In this document: positions 34,841 through 47,258 of the stretch, in pieces | Numbering within the stretch: position 1 is the stretch's first letter | Layout: each line of letters begins with the position of its first letter | NCBI RefSeq assembly: GCF_030052815.1 | Contig: NC_079505.1 | Coordinates: forward strand, 81,198,330 to 81,262,329 | Origin: Hevea brasiliensis | Taxonomy: Eukaryota > Streptophyta > Magnoliopsida > Malpighiales > Euphorbiaceae | Direction of reading: 5' to 3' | Length of the DNA: 64,000 nucleotides | Notes under the pieces: generated by a model | Told to the model about the DNA's origin: nothing | The model's database searches: none | What the model saw: the letters and a program-made list of their open reading frames with translations, nothing else | Position numbers and translations under genes: made by a program

Positions 34841-36897
34841 TGAAGGAACGGAAGCGTGAAAAACACAAGTTTATACCATTGAATTCAAAAATTTTCACCT
34901 AGGGTCACATGCATCATGCAAGATTTATTTTTATCTATTTGATTTCAATGATAAACAACATATTAAAACTCTTTTAATATGTTTTTGGATCTCTATTTGC
35001 CATTTAAGATTTTAAAATTAATCAGATTAATTTTAGAACTCTAGATTAAATCAAGAACGATTACACTAATCTCTTAATGCACTGCAGCGTGTCTGCGCCT
35101 TTGAGATTCGTCTTCAGGACACCAGATGTTGTCCCTCTAGCTTGTCCACACCAAGAACACCTATGGCAGCCCTTGAACAACTTCTAAAGCTTTTTCTATT
35201 AATTAGAAATTCAAGTTCTACCTTTTAAGAGATTAGAGATGTAAACAGGACACTAGAAACAATTTCTAGTGTTCTTAATTCAAGAGATTGATGGCCAATC
35301 TCTTTGAATTGATGAGAGATGAAGAAGAATAGATGAAAAGCCTCAAAGTGGCGTGACAAAGGAGAGGAGTGGCTGCTGGTTGCTTTTCTTTTTCATAACA
35401 ACACTTAAATAGCTAGGTTAACACATTAAACCCTTGCCACATGTCACCCTTTGATTAGCTCTAGGTTTAAGTGACCCAATCACATTGTGCCAAGTGTCAA
35501 ACCTATATTTAATCTTGATTTTAATCATCTTACATGATTAGAAAAAAATATTTGGCAAGCTTATGTGTAATCCCATGTGTCACCATCTCATGGTGCCACG
35601 TGTCACACTGTGAAATGACCAAAATGCCCCTATGTCTTAATTTTGAGTTCTCAACCCAAAATAATTATTTCTCTTCTTCTAATTAATTTATATCAAATAT
35701 AAATTAATTAATTAATCTCTATTGATTAATTTCTCATTAATTAAATTCATATTTAAACACTTTAAATATAAATTTAACTTATATTATACATCCAATAATC
35801 TAGATTTGATTTCAAGTCATGCTAGGGACTTTGCAATTTAATTGCAAACCAAACCTATTTAATTAATCAATTAAACTCTTTAATTAATTAATTAAATCAT
35901 ATTTAAATAGGTGATAACTTGTGTATGTGTGTGACTTACTAGGCTCATCACTAATTGGCAATGAGACATGATATCAACTCTTAATATCATCAGAACTCTT
36001 TCTTACCATAAATGATTTCTCTAAATCATTTTATAAACCTCATAGACCATGGTTAACACCTAGCATAGCATGCCATGGCCACCCAATTAGTAATAAGGTT
36101 TACCTTAAATGAACCTATAATCATATGTTATCATGCACTAGAATCTCTCTGTTACAAAATCCCAACTCAAGCTAGAGTCATGGTTTATATCAAACTCCAT
36201 TTGCTATGAATATTATGTTCTCTTTTAATTCCAGTTCTTGATTAAAAAGATTTTTCTCATCCGAAACTCTTTTCTGAATAAATCTATCTGTCCTGGCCAG
36301 GAACTTGAAACATCAAGAACAATTAAATGAACATAGGATTTTATCTCTATTTACTTAGAGGAACAGATTACATCTTGATCAACACCTACCTCCATATATA
36401 AGTATCAAACTCAAACTACCTATATACAAGATAATTGTGTTATCTCAGGTCTAAAGATTATATGTACTGATATGATTTATGACAAAACATTGACAAGAGT
36501 AAACTCCATGTGCTTGTCATAAGTGTCACTGGTTCGGCCTACTTATCATTTATAAGTGCCTATCATGTTTGTCATATGGCATGAGACTCACCATTCCATC
36601 TTATTTATATCTCATATAAATAACTTGGTAACAAACATGAATACAATCTTTCTGGATAAGTCATGTCCTTATTATGAAGTATCCTCGATTGTGAACCTAT
36701 TTATGATACTTTGTGCTAGAAATATTGTCACTCATGTTCTTAACAACTTAAAAATAATATTTCTAACAAAATATTAATGAACCTTTTCTATTACACATAA
36801 ATATATTATGTAAACGGAAAAGTGAAAATGCCTTTTATTAATAAAAATATGTACAAGATACATACTAAATGATATGCTCTAGGGCATACTACTAACA
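34841..36897 (-). repeat. Copia element 1 5' LTR
   Basis: 2057 bp, TGAAGGAACGG...CTACTAACA on the plus strand. It is nearly identical to the split copy at 22984-29095, with scattered single-base changes. Its outer end meets the TTTAT duplication and the Sirevirus sequence. Confidence 0.92.
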
Positions 36898-37068
36898 TTT
36901 ATGGTATTACTCTTACCAATTTTCTTATCATTAACACTGACTCATATTCATCAGAGTGCCTATCTCACTCTCTAATCATAAATTAAAACTCTAATCCCTC
37001 ATTCATTCCTCACTGCGCTAGAACCCATTTTAAATCCCCAATTCTTCATCGCCTCTGGTTTACCATCT

Positions 37069-38762
37069 ATGGCTCGCACCAAACGAAAAACCCCTGCTAC
37101 TGCTGCCTCGCCGTCCTCTTCTTCATCTAAAGAACTCCCTATTGCCGCATTAAAGAAGAAATTAAAGGAAAAGAAGAAAATACCAGAAACTGAATCCACC
37201 AGTGTATCCTCCGACTCATCTAAGGAAGTCGAACCTGCTGTGATGGCACCAGAAAAAAAAAGGGGAGGAAAATGCATGGGATTGATATTCAAAGCAAAAA
37301 GGGTGCTGCAAAATCATCGGGCTTTATTATTGACAAAGTGCTTCTCGACTGTAAGTTCATTAAATGGGATAATTTTGATCAGGTTGATTTTCAATTTAAG
37401 GAACTTTTTGCATTTCAAGAATGGTTGAATGTTTGTGAATGCATTGATGTTTACTACCCTAGACTAGTTCAAGAATTCTATAGAACTTTAAAAATAATTG
37501 ATGAAGAAGACAGATTTGAGCTCTCTTTGAATGACAGAGTATATGATATTTCTGTTGAGTTGATTGCTAAAGCCTTAAAATTGCCAAATGATGGAAATAG
37601 AATCTCTGCTCATAGAGATGTTGCTAGAGTTCCAGGTTTTAATCTGATTGAATTTGAAAGTGAAGTTTTTCCTGCTAACACTGCCACTAGTGAAAAATCC
37701 ACTAGCACTAAAGCCTTTCAGCACATTAAGATTATTCACCATATGGTGAATTATATATTTTGTTCTAAATCTGGCAGCTATGGATATTTGAGTTACTTGG
37801 ATATGTGCATCATGTGGCATATTGTTAACAGAGTAAGAATGAATTTGGCATATCAGATTTTCAAGAATATGTGTGAAGCTTATGGGATTGGTAAATTACC
37901 CTATGCACACCTCTTAACTACCTTGTTTAGAGAGTTGGATATAAATGTCTCTAAGGAGAGTTCTAGGGCAAATTTTATTATGCTTAGATAAATTTATTCT
38001 TATACTGATGGAAGAAAGAAACGTTTTGAAAAAGGTGGATCTTCTAAAGCTAAAGTTGATTCAGATTCCCAAAGTGAAATTATGAGTGAGCTTCAAGGGC
38101 TAAGAGCTTTCATTAATGAGAAATTCAATATAACAAATCAGTCTATTAAACTTCTGAGAAAATTTGTGGATATTATTGATTACAAAGTAAGTCACTTACT
38201 TACTCAAAATGAGAAGTTAAAGAAACAGATTGCAGATCTTAAGCAGGCACAGGAAACTGAATCTGCAACCAAAGTTGAGACTGATGTACCTGCAGGTGAC
38301 CCTTTTACTCATGATGCTCATATTTTTGATCATGGTAATGTTGAGTGCAAAGGTACTGGGCTTGGTGAGTCTACTACTGCTGTAGAACATGAAAGGGAAC
38401 AGGTTGTAGAACCTGCAGTTGAACCTGTTATTGAGCATGTTAGTGAACAGGTTGTAGAACCTGTAGTTGAGCCTACACAGAAGAAGGAAGACTCTCTAAA
38501 GGATCAGCAGGAGAGTGCTCCACCTAAACCTTCTGCAGCTAAAACACCTCAGGCTAAGAAAAGCAGAAAAAGAGTTAAGTCTACGGTGTTCAATCCATAC
38601 CAGACTCTGGCTGATGCCCTTCAAACCCCATTTGATGAGGATGAACTACAGGAGCATGAGCCTTTGGCTGACCAAGTTTCTCAGCCACCTACTGCTAAAC
38701 CCTCCAGAAAGAAGATGATGCCTTCCAAAACTATTAAAAGGAGTAAAAGACTCAATGTTTAG
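37069..38762 (+). pseudogene. Sirevirus envelope-like ORF, broken
   Basis: Starts with ATG at 37069 (MARTKRKTPATA), a Ser/Lys-rich N-terminus. The frame shifts at an A-run (~37252-37262) into a globular domain of ~240 codons (FIIDKVLLDCKFIKWDNFDQ onward, to 37988). This resembles the 'putative plant transposon protein' domain found in Sirevirus envelope-like and related ORFs. A TAA at 37989-37991 interrupts the same frame, which reopens as a coiled-coil-like stretch (~38082-38260), Val-Glu-Pro repeats (EQVVEPAVEPVIE) and a basic end, stopping at 38760-38762. Position after pol and before the polypurine cluster fits the Sirevirus layout. No signal peptide or membrane span is visible, so 'envelope' is a positional name. 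Confidence 0.75.
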
Positions 38763-39261
38763 AAAATGATCTGCATTTTTAGTTTACTAGTATGTTTACT
38801 ACTGTTGTTGAATGCTTTTTCAGTTTGCTACTGTTTACTTTACTGATTTTCAGTTTGTGCTAACTTGATTTTTTTTTTTTATTAATGTCTTCTGTTTCCT
38901 TTTTGGCTGATGACAAAAAGGGGGAGAATGGATGTGTGCTTTTTTTTTGGGAGAATGGATGTGTGTTTTTGTTTTGGGAAATTAGATGTGTACTTATACT
39001 TTGAAAATGGAAGTATGTTTATGTGCAAACTATTAAGTTTAACATTTTGTATATTGAAATTGTGAATATCTTATGAACATGCTTTGTAGCATAAATTCAG
39101 GGGGAGTTTTGTATAGCTGATAATACTTTTATTTTTTTTGAACTTGTGTGCATATATTTAGGGGGAGTATTTTCCACATACTAACTTGCTTGGATATACA
39201 TAAACTTACGCACACTTTTATTTATTCTTGATTGATGATTCAATTGAGTTTTGTCATCATC
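38763..39261 (+). other. Sirevirus spacer with repeated polypurine tracts
   Basis: Non-coding region with AAAAAGGGGGAG (38916-38926), AGGGGGAG (39099-39106) and AGGGGGAG (39160-39167) before the final tract at 39262-39273. A degenerate copy of the first tract's flank (GGGAGAATGGATGTGTG) recurs about 30 bp on. Multiple tracts upstream of the 3' LTR are a known Sirevirus signature. Confidence 0.75.
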
Positions 39262-39273
39262 AAAAAGGGGGAG
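39262..39273 (+). other. Sirevirus 3'-proximal polypurine tract
   Basis: AAAAAGGGGGAGA directly upstream of the 3' LTR, preceded by TTTTGTCATCATC, a combination typical of Sireviruses. Confidence 0.85.
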
Positions 39274-39274
39274 A

Positions 39275-40685
39275 TTATTAACCCCGTGTAGCTCAAAATG
39301 AGTATTGATTTTGATGATAACAAAACTCAAATAGAATCTATCTAACTAAATTGTAAGTGATGTGTAGATTCTTCCTCTTATTCATGAAGAATCTTTAAAG
39401 TTGTATTTAAGGAGGAAGAACACTCAAAGGCATCTCAAGATGAATCCAAGATGAGAATGAACAAGATTATGAAAGCTAAAACTCAAAGTAAAGGTATGAA
39501 AGTCATAGAGTTAGGAATTGAGTCATAGAACTTGTGTAAAAACAATAGATGAAAGTTTAGTCAAATGGAGCTCAAAATTATTTTTTCTTTCAAATGCTTT
39601 ATAAAATTTTCTCTCATCATGACCTTGGATATTGCTATTGGAATATATATTTTTCTTAAGGTCTAAATTAGATTTTTAAATATTACAATTTGAAACAGGC
39701 ATCTGGTAAATTAGTTTGCTAACTTGTTTGCTAAAATATTAGTTTGCTAAAACATTAGTTTGCTAACTAGTTTACTACTGTCACCAAAATTTCATTAGTT
39801 TGCTAAATAATCAGAGTTGCTCAACTTTGTATAAAAAGACAAAATAACGGCTATTTTGCCTAGAACAGAGTGTATAATGTTCCAAAAAGGTTTCAAATGT
39901 TTTAAAATGATTTGGGACTATAAATACACATTCTTTACTTCATTCTACACTTGATGAAAGCTTACAATTGCACTCCAATCTTGATTTTTTATTTATTGCT
40001 TTCATTCAAAAGCTTTAAAGTGTTTGAGCTACTATTGGCAAATCAACTCATCTCTTCTTTATAGTTTGATTTGTATTGAGTGAGAGTGAGTGTTAAAATA
40101 TTAAATTGCATTTAACAGAGGTTGTACAAGCACCTATTGAAGTTTGAGAGTGTGAGTGCTTTAGATAGCACTTGTTAAGGGTTCAAGCTACCTTGATAAA
40201 AGCTTGGTGTTGAAAAAATTGTAAAGGGCTTTTGGTCTCTTGCCTTTAAAAGAGCAAATAGTGGAGAGAAGACTCAAAGAGGGTTCTTTGAGAGAGTGGA
40301 TGTAGGCTCGTTAAGCCGAACCACTATAAAAATTATTGTGTTTGATTTCTCTAACCTTAATCTCTTTACTTTTGTGTAATTTAATTTCTATGCATGATAT
40401 TGAATGTTGATTGAATAGATTGAGTTGATGTACTTGAAGATATATTGAGTAAGTTGAGAAATTAGTTGAATATTTTGTGATCCATGTTATGTCAAAAATT
40501 GCTATAATTATTGATTGAAACTTGATTTGCAATTTAGGAACACATTATTGAAACACATATCACTTTCACTATATATAAAGGAGCACCTAGTTAAACAAAA
40601 CCAAAATTTTTCATTATGCTTCAAGCAAGGGCCAAAAAATTATTTAAGTCCAATTCACCCCCCCCTGGACTATTTTGAGACAACA
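39275..40685 (+). repeat. Sirevirus 3' LTR (approximate ends)
   Basis: About 1.41 kb from just after the polypurine tract to a CACCCCCCCCTGG...ACAACA end. It has a TATA box candidate at ~39918-39925 (CTATAAATAC). The expected TG start is probably mutated or lies a few bases further in (TGTAGCTC at 39287). No partner 5' LTR exists in the window, so the ends rest on family features. Confidence 0.6.
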
Positions 40686-40986
40686 ATTATGTATTTTGAA
40701 AATTTTATATTAAAATAGTTCATTTGAATTTTTATTATGTAGAATCATTGGAAAGTAAAATCAATGTGTTTATATTTCTATTTTACCCTCATTATAAGGA
40801 AACAATTAAATTTAAATAGAAATATTTTGAATTTTTATTAAAAAGATTTTATTAAATGAATTAAATTATCTCAAAATTATATTACTTTTGATATAAATTT
40901 ATTTTTTTAAAATATTATTTTTTAAAAAAAATTGAATCCTAATACAACTTTAAACTTTTCAAACACACCCTATTAGTTTGATCATT

Positions 40987-41060
<74 letters not shown>

Positions 41061-41478
41061 ATAACTATGTTAGAGTATCAAGATACCACATTGATACTCT
41101 AACATAGTTATTCTTTAAAAAAAAATAGTAGGAAGAACTATGTGGTTAAAAATCACGAACTCAGACAAGTTCAAACTAAAATGAGATTAACACTTCACAA
41201 AAATATGCTAAAAAAAAAAAAAAAAACTTCACAAAAATAAGGTGTCGACTGTTGATGCTATGCACAGGCTAAAATATGCATCCATATTAAAATCAAGGCA
41301 CTCAAATTAAGCCTATAACATATAACGGATATCATTCATTGGAGGCATTGTAATTTTCCTGCAAAAATGGGGGGGAAAAAATCCTTATTCAACTTCCCTT
41401 TCTTGTCACCGATGCAAAAATTTCTTCACATATTATTATTACAGGTATACACCAAAACAAATTCAAACAATTAAAGTA
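40686..41478. other. AT-rich 3' flank of the WRKY gene
   Basis: Holds an (AT)n microsatellite (~40991-41054) and a perfect 26-bp hairpin (41056-41116). No gene is seen. The WRKY 3' UTR presumably lies in the last few hundred bases before 41478. Confidence 0.5.
41056..41116. repeat. Perfect 26-bp inverted repeat next to (AT)n
   Basis: The arms at 41056-41081 and 41091-41116 are exact reverse complements with a 9-base loop. The left arm directly follows a 60-bp (AT)n run. Confidence 0.9.
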
Positions 41479-42680
41479 TTAATTGGTGCTGTCTCTGTTG
41501 TCCCCAGGAGATGCAGATGCACTCTTAGGAGAAGCGAAAGGCAATGAAGGTGGCAGAAACATCAAATTTCCAGCTTGAGAATTTGCTGAAGTCGTTTGGT
41601 TCAAGTAGCTTGTTGCACATGCAATATTATTGCCTTTAGGTGTTGGTAATGATGAGTTACCACTAGCCACAGGAAAGTGTTCACCCCACTTCAACTTCTG
41701 GGCAAAGTTATCCCCTCCGCCCAGATTTTCACCACCACTGCCAATGATAGACATGAAAGCTGCTGCTAGAGCTGATTGGAAATTAGGGTCTGCGGTGATC
41801 GCCTTGGTTGCGGCAGCTATAGTATCCGGTAATGGCTGCTGAGGAGTTGATGCGGTTTTCTTCTGCATGTAGGGTTGACAATGGCTATTTTCCATGGGTG
41901 GTCTACCACTTGAGGTTAAAGTTCCTAGTTGGTTCCTGTTGTAAGGTTGTGACGCACTACCATAGCTGAGGAGCCCATTGCCCCAGGGCATCGCTTTAGA
42001 TTCGGCAGAGCTGAAGTTAAGACCGGTGGGAGTGGATTTTAGAATTGGAGAATTATTGGAATAAAATCTATTGAATTGAGATGAAGATGCATTTGCAGTT
42101 AGGTCGAGAGTGATTGTAGGGTGCGAAGGTGAAGCTGAAAGTGAAGAGTTGTGCAAGTAGAATTGCTTCGAATTTGAGTTATCGGATAGATAAAAGTTTA
42201 GTCCATGAAGGCCAGCAGCAGTGGTGCTGGAAGGGTTGGGGACGGTTCGAGAACTAGATGATGATGACCCAGACAACAGCATGGAAGCAGCAGCAGAAGT
42301 GGTGGAAGCCATAGCCGTGGCGGCAAGAGGAAGTTTGTGGTTGTGTGTTCCTTCATAGGTGGTGACTAATATGGACAAATCCTCAGCACATCTTTGAACC
42401 TAAAATGTACATCCAAGATTTAAAGAATTAATCAGTGATCATGGCTTAAAATCCAAAGTATTAAAGAAAGATGATGAGTTGCGGTAATTACCTGTTTCCT
42501 TACTGGGCAAGATGGTGCAACAGTGCAACGATAGTATGCTCGCGGGCATGGGTTCCCTTTTGAAATTTTCTGTCCATATTTCCTCCATTGGCATCCGTCA
42601 TTCATCTGGACCCGTATAAACAAAAAATTTTAGTCCTTGGATGTAAGATCATCGATCAACTTAAGCATTTTGGATTGATT

Positions 42681-42711
<31 letters not shown>

Positions 42712-45007
42712 ATATTATACTAACCGTTGGGGTATCACATCTTGCTCTCACACAAACCCTAGCTTTCTTGAGAGGGTTCTGTTGTATAACTTCATTGTCT
42801 CCTCCACCTGGCATTGTTGTCTTGGGAACCTTAGGTGGCGGCCAAGTTTCCGTAGCTTCTTCCTTTGGTTGATCTTCTAAGCTGTTAATAGGGCTTATTG
42901 GATTCGCCAAAGGTTCACCATTTGCATTGTGAGATTTGGACGCTTCAAACTGGCAGTCCAGTCCAAGAGACAGATCACCTTCATTATTGGCTGTCTCATC
43001 GTCTTTCCCATTACTGTAAGTTTTGCTCTTTCCATCCTTTTTGGATTCACTTGAAAATCTCCCCAGGCTAAGGGAAACAAGCTCGGATTCTTCAACTGCT
43101 TGCTGATAGTTATCAACTGAAGAGGTGGATTTCTTTGTTTCTTCTTGTCGGATAATGTCATAGAATTTCACTTGAAGGGCCTGGTAATCCTTCATCACTT
43201 GACCCAAGTGCATTTTCAGCCTTTGATTTTCTTCTCTCACCTCTCCCACTTCAGCTCTGGCTGATTCAAGCCAATTATCCTGTGTATTAATATGCAAATG
43301 AGAAAACAAGTACCCAAGCTAGCTTATTAAAAGAAAAGCCATTAATAAAGGGAAAGGGTAATTAAAATGTAAATCAAATTTTTTACAATATTAATTCTGA
43401 ACACAATCATCAGTTAATTGCTGGATTGATGGTTTCATCATGACAACCAAATTTAAAGACATAAAACCAAAATCAAAGAAATTAACAATGAAAATTCCAT
43501 TATCCAGACGAATATATATGCTTGGCATATTTATAAAATAAAATAAAATTAACACGAGCAAATTAGCTTGTTACCTGTTCCTTTTGGCTGGAAGAAGACG
43601 CTTTTGATTCAGACTCCATGGTGGATCTTTCCTTATTATCTGCAACAACTACCTGTTGAAGCATCAAAGTTCAGGGAGCATTAAGAAGAGAGAACAGGAA
43701 AACAAATAAAGAATTATATGTGGAAGACTTAAATGACTAGGGTTTGCCTACTCTTTTATCCCGGCGCCCACCTGTCCATATATCAGCCGAAAATGGAAAC
43801 AGTACAAGATACAAAATCTTTGGATTGTGCAAATAAACAAAGGAATAAACAAAATAATAACAATTAATCAAATTTAATCTTGTGTCTGAAAGTCGTCTTT
43901 ATGATAACCTATCTTTAGTTAGCACATGATGGTCGGTCAAAAAATCCTACTAATTAATCAAAGGTTTAGACCAAAATTAAACTGTTAGCCACAGCTAAGT
44001 CAATTAATATGACTTTTAGACCTGATAATTCATGATTATTGTTTTGGGGGGATCTTGGTATAGTTCTGATCACTGTTCGTTTGGTGGGTGCTCCTACCCC
44101 AACCCCTCATTTTCTTGGGCAAAGAAGAAGACAATATGCAGATGTTGATCAGCCATGTCTTAGTGCAATTTTAACATACATATGTCATGGCATATCATAT
44201 TCATATGTTTTCTTGGAAAATCCCCATACATATATGAAAGATTAGTTACTTTCCACATCTATCCATTAGCCATTCCAAGTTCCAAATAAATGAAGACAAG
44301 AAATTCATGATGGTTGCAGATCCCATCAATATTAAATAGGACAGTTATGTTTTAATGCTTATAGTTAGCGTTCACTGCCTGAAATTAATTGAGAGAGCTA
44401 AAAGACTTAACAGCTTATCTATTACCTGCTTGGTCAAGCTTAAATCTTTATCATGCTCTGACAAAGATGACTTCAGATCGTCACTATTCTCATGGTATGC
44501 CCTTTTGCCTCCAACCTGAAGCATGCACACATACAGATAGATGAGCCAATTAATATATATATTTATGTAAACACTTTGTCATAAATAAAAGAGAAGAACT
44601 AATATGTGGATAATATTAATTCCACTAGGTTGTATATATATAGCAATAAAACGAGATCTGCTGTAATAAATCATGAAATAAACCAAATGAAACCTATTTA
44701 TCTTTTCTTTTCTTTTTCTTGCTATGCAGTCACCAAAATCTTGGGTCCTTGACAATAATTTAGTTTCGGCATAAATTGCACAGATACCTCTCTCCCTTAA
44801 AACCCCACAAAACAAGAAGAAGAAGAAGAAGAAGAAGAAGAAGAAGAAGAAGCTTTTTTTTTTTTTTTGATAAATCTATACCTTTGCAAGAACCTCTTCT
44901 CTGCAGGCAACTTCATGATGATGATAACCAGCACTAGAATAATCATCAGCCGATTTCTTTTCCTTGGGCAGATCTCCATGACCAGATCTTCTGAAGACAT
45001 CCTCCAT
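41479..45007 (-). CDS. WRKY72: Group IIb WRKY transcription factor, six exons, intact
   Basis: Exons by GT-AG sites: 45007-44882, 44515-44426, 43652-43575, 43279-42725, 42605-42492, 42399-41479 (42+30+26+185+38+306 codons = 627 residues, no stops). A leucine-zipper-like segment ([20 protein letters not shown]) begins exon 4, as in group IIb. A basic [13 protein letters not shown] stretch precedes the WRKY domain ([21 protein letters not shown]). The zinc ligands are C-X5-C-X23-H-X-H, and the intron after VRKQ sits inside the finger, as in groups IIa/b. The C-terminal [18 protein letters not shown] block points to the WRKY72/61 clade. It is a nuclear factor binding W-boxes; clade members act in defence gene control. 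The symbol is by family resemblance, not proven orthology. Confidence 0.93.
42681..42718. repeat. (TATC)n-(TA)n microsatellite in WRKY intron 4
   Basis: Compound repeat a few bases inside the donor site of the fourth intron. A likely length polymorphism. Confidence 0.85.
44813..44868. repeat. (AAG)n-(T)n microsatellite in WRKY intron 1
   Basis: About 13 AAG units followed by a run of T, close to the first donor site. Confidence 0.9.
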
Positions 45008-45074
45008 GTATGATCCTTTATTGTTCTCTCAATCTCTTCTTACTTTTTCTTTCAACATCTAAAAAACCTGCTTT

Positions 45075-45690
45075 TCTTATATATAGAGAGCATGCAGTAT
45101 TTGACTCGTTTTAAAGAAATTCAAACTCACAAAACAGACATACACAAACCCAAAAATAAGAAAAAAGAAAAAAAAAAGTCGACACCTCAATCAAATTGCA
45201 GTAAAGAAACAGTAGTATGCATACTTTTAATATTAAACTAAGAAAACTAGAAGAAATCAACTTCAACGATTATTAAGACGACAAGAAAATAATAATAATA
45301 ATAATAATAAATGGAGAGGTTTAAGCCGCAATGCTCGGACCCCACCTACTGGTGGTGTAAGGAGGCATGAAACTTCCGTGCTACAAAAATCGCAAAGGGA
45401 TTGGGCTAATTATTAGAAAAATGCTTTTTTTCTCTGGAGAAATGAGTTCTCTTTATAGTTTCACATAATTATGACATAGGCACAACTAGTGCACCCAATA
45501 AATTCTCAGAAATTGGTTGAGGGTTGAAGGTTTGGCCAGGTTTCGTGTTACCTCAGGTGACCGGAGTTTCTTCGCAAAGGTTAGGTAAGATAAAGTGTAA
45601 GGGTTTGTAAGGAAGGGAAATTTGAGGTCAAACTCAAACGTGAGTGGGACAGAATGGGTGTTATTTATTGGTCCATGCAATTGACCTTCA
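45075..45690 (-). promoter_or_regulatory. WRKY gene promoter with TATA box and W-boxes
   Basis: On the gene strand, CTATATATAAG (45088-45078) lies about 70 bp upstream of the ATG, a good TATA position. W-box cores TTGAC(C/T) occur at 45101-45106 (plus strand), 45627-45632 (as GGTCAA) and 45681-45686. W-boxes upstream of a WRKY gene suggest auto- or cross-regulation, a common family property. An (AAT)n run at ~45288-45311 separates them. Confidence 0.55.
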
Positions 45691-46452
45691 TTAAACTTGC
45701 TCGGCGGATTGATTGGTAAGTGTGTGTATCTAAAAGCAAGCGCGGGTGTGGGATATATATTCTTTTCTTAATCAACATTTCCTAAAATAAATATATATAA
45801 GGTGATAAATACATCTTATAATTAAAATAAACTTGGGCTGAAGCTCAAAGATTTAAGAGAATGTTTGGATGGAGCGTATACTAGATTTTTTTAAAATAAT
45901 ATAAGGTTTTTTTTTAAAGATAAATATAAATCAACATATTACATTTTTTGAATAGAATTGATTATTCATATAAAAATAATATAAATAATTTAAAAAATCT
46001 GATAGTATTTATAAAGTATGTAAATTGGTCAACAGACAAATTGCGCGTTTCACTCTTTAATTCTATTGTCTACTTACGAACCCTATCAGATGATCTCCAA
46101 ATTTAGATATTCTATTGAAAGAAGCATATGCACATTAGTGGAGTACTCTTATCTGAAAAAAAAAAAATCTTAATAATAAAAATACATAAAAACTCCATTA
46201 AAGAACAGAAAAAAAAAAAACTCCACACAAACTCTTCTACCTAAAAGAATATATTTGAAGATTTATTCACTCAAAATTTATCAACAATAATAGATATAAG
46301 GAAATGTACCTAAATCTATTCCAAATGAACACAAATCAGGGAATTATTAGAAGAAAAAATAAAGAAAACTAAAAAAAAAAAAAGAGGAGTTACCACTGGT
46401 AGAAGATCAAAAAAGAAAAAGATAAAATATAAGAAAAATGGATGAAAAGAAG
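45691..46452. other. AT-rich intergenic DNA
   Basis: A-rich and AT-rich sequence upstream of the WRKY gene. No gene or mobile-element boundary recognised, apart from the AACGT duplication at its right end (46453-46457). Confidence 0.5.
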
Positions 46453-46460
46453 AACGTAGT

Positions 46461-46940
46461 TAAATTCGGAGAGAGTGTCGGTCAAATTATAATCAATTCA
46501 TTTTAATTCGAGTTTATATAAGTGATTAGATTGCTTTACACATCAAAATGATTAGCCAAGTCAATGTTGCAACCAAACCAATTATATATTACCCTTTTTA
46601 CTTCATATTATTTCAAGGTGGGATTCCAACACTCCCCCCTCAAGGGCAATTACATGGTTGTCACTTGACAATTAGTTTGTATTTTTTATTTTTAACCAAA
46701 TACGGGCTCAATTATACAGCTTTATGGGCGGCTGAAACCCACAACCCAGTTCGGACTCTGATACCATATTAAATTCGGAGAGAGTGTCGGTCAAATTATA
46801 ATCAATTCATTTTAATTCGGGCTTATATAAGTGATTAGATTACTTTACACATCAAAATGACTAGCCAAGTCAATGTTGCAACCCAACCACTTATTTATTG
46901 CCCTTTTTACTTCATATTATTTCAATGTGGGATTCCAACA
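46461..46940 (-). mobile_element. TRIM-like element, family 2
   Basis: Two ~171-bp direct repeats (46461-46631 and 46770-46940) flank a 138-bp interior. On the minus strand the order is LTR starting TGTTGGAATCCCA, primer site TGGTATCAGAGTCC (46766-46753), short interior, purine tract CTTGAGGGGGGAG (~46645-46632), LTR. No target duplication directly flanks it; instead it takes the place of the first ~55 bp of the Copia element 2 LTR. There is no coding capacity. Confidence 0.75.
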
Positions 46941-47140
46941 GGTTCTATATATACAAGTATAATTGAGCTAAGAAAAGAAAGAAGGTTGGTAGCAAAAACA
47001 AAGCCTCGATTAAAGCCTAGATCAAGGTAGCAAAAATAAAGCCTAGATTAAAGCTTAAATCAAGGTCTGTAATATTGGGTTAATGACAGAATATTGGGTC
47101 AATGACAGTTTAATACAAATATGGTAGTTGTATTCTAACA
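46941..47140 (-). repeat. Copia element 2 3' LTR, truncated
   Basis: Matches 52187-52385 and ends in TATTCTAACA. The outer ~55 bp are missing and replaced by the family 2 TRIM. A purine tract (TTGAGGGGAGA on the element strand, 47141-47154) adjoins the inner end. Confidence 0.85.
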
Positions 47141-47199
47141 TCTCCCCTCAAACTCAAGTAGGCAAAGTATTTGCTAGCTTGAGTTTGTAAGATAAGTTG

Positions 47200-47258
47200 T
47201 GAAATCACCCAGGTGGATGAGCTTTGGTGAAGATATCTGCCGTCTGATCAGCAGAAGG
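47200..47258 (-). pseudogene. Copia element 2 RNase H, distal fragment
   Basis: On the element strand this encodes PSADQTADIFTKAHPPG, the usual end of a Ty1/copia RNase H. It is separated from the rest (from 47980) by the composite insertion, and the frame rejoins exactly at the GAAGG duplication. Confidence 0.8.

Larger units (their letters stand above)
22984..36897 (-). mobile_element. Ty1/copia element 1, inserted in the Sirevirus
   Basis: TG...CA ends with a perfect 5-bp duplication TTTAT (22979-22983 and 36898-36902). LTRs of ~2.06-2.11 kb lie at 22984-29095 (enlarged by a solo LTR) and 34841-36897. The interior, 29096-34840, encodes gag, protease, integrase, RT and RNase H on the minus strand. 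The initiator tRNA-Met primer site adjoins the right LTR and a purine tract adjoins the left LTR. The LTR copies are very similar, so this looks like a younger insertion. Pol is damaged by single nonsense codons and frameshifts. Confidence 0.93.
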
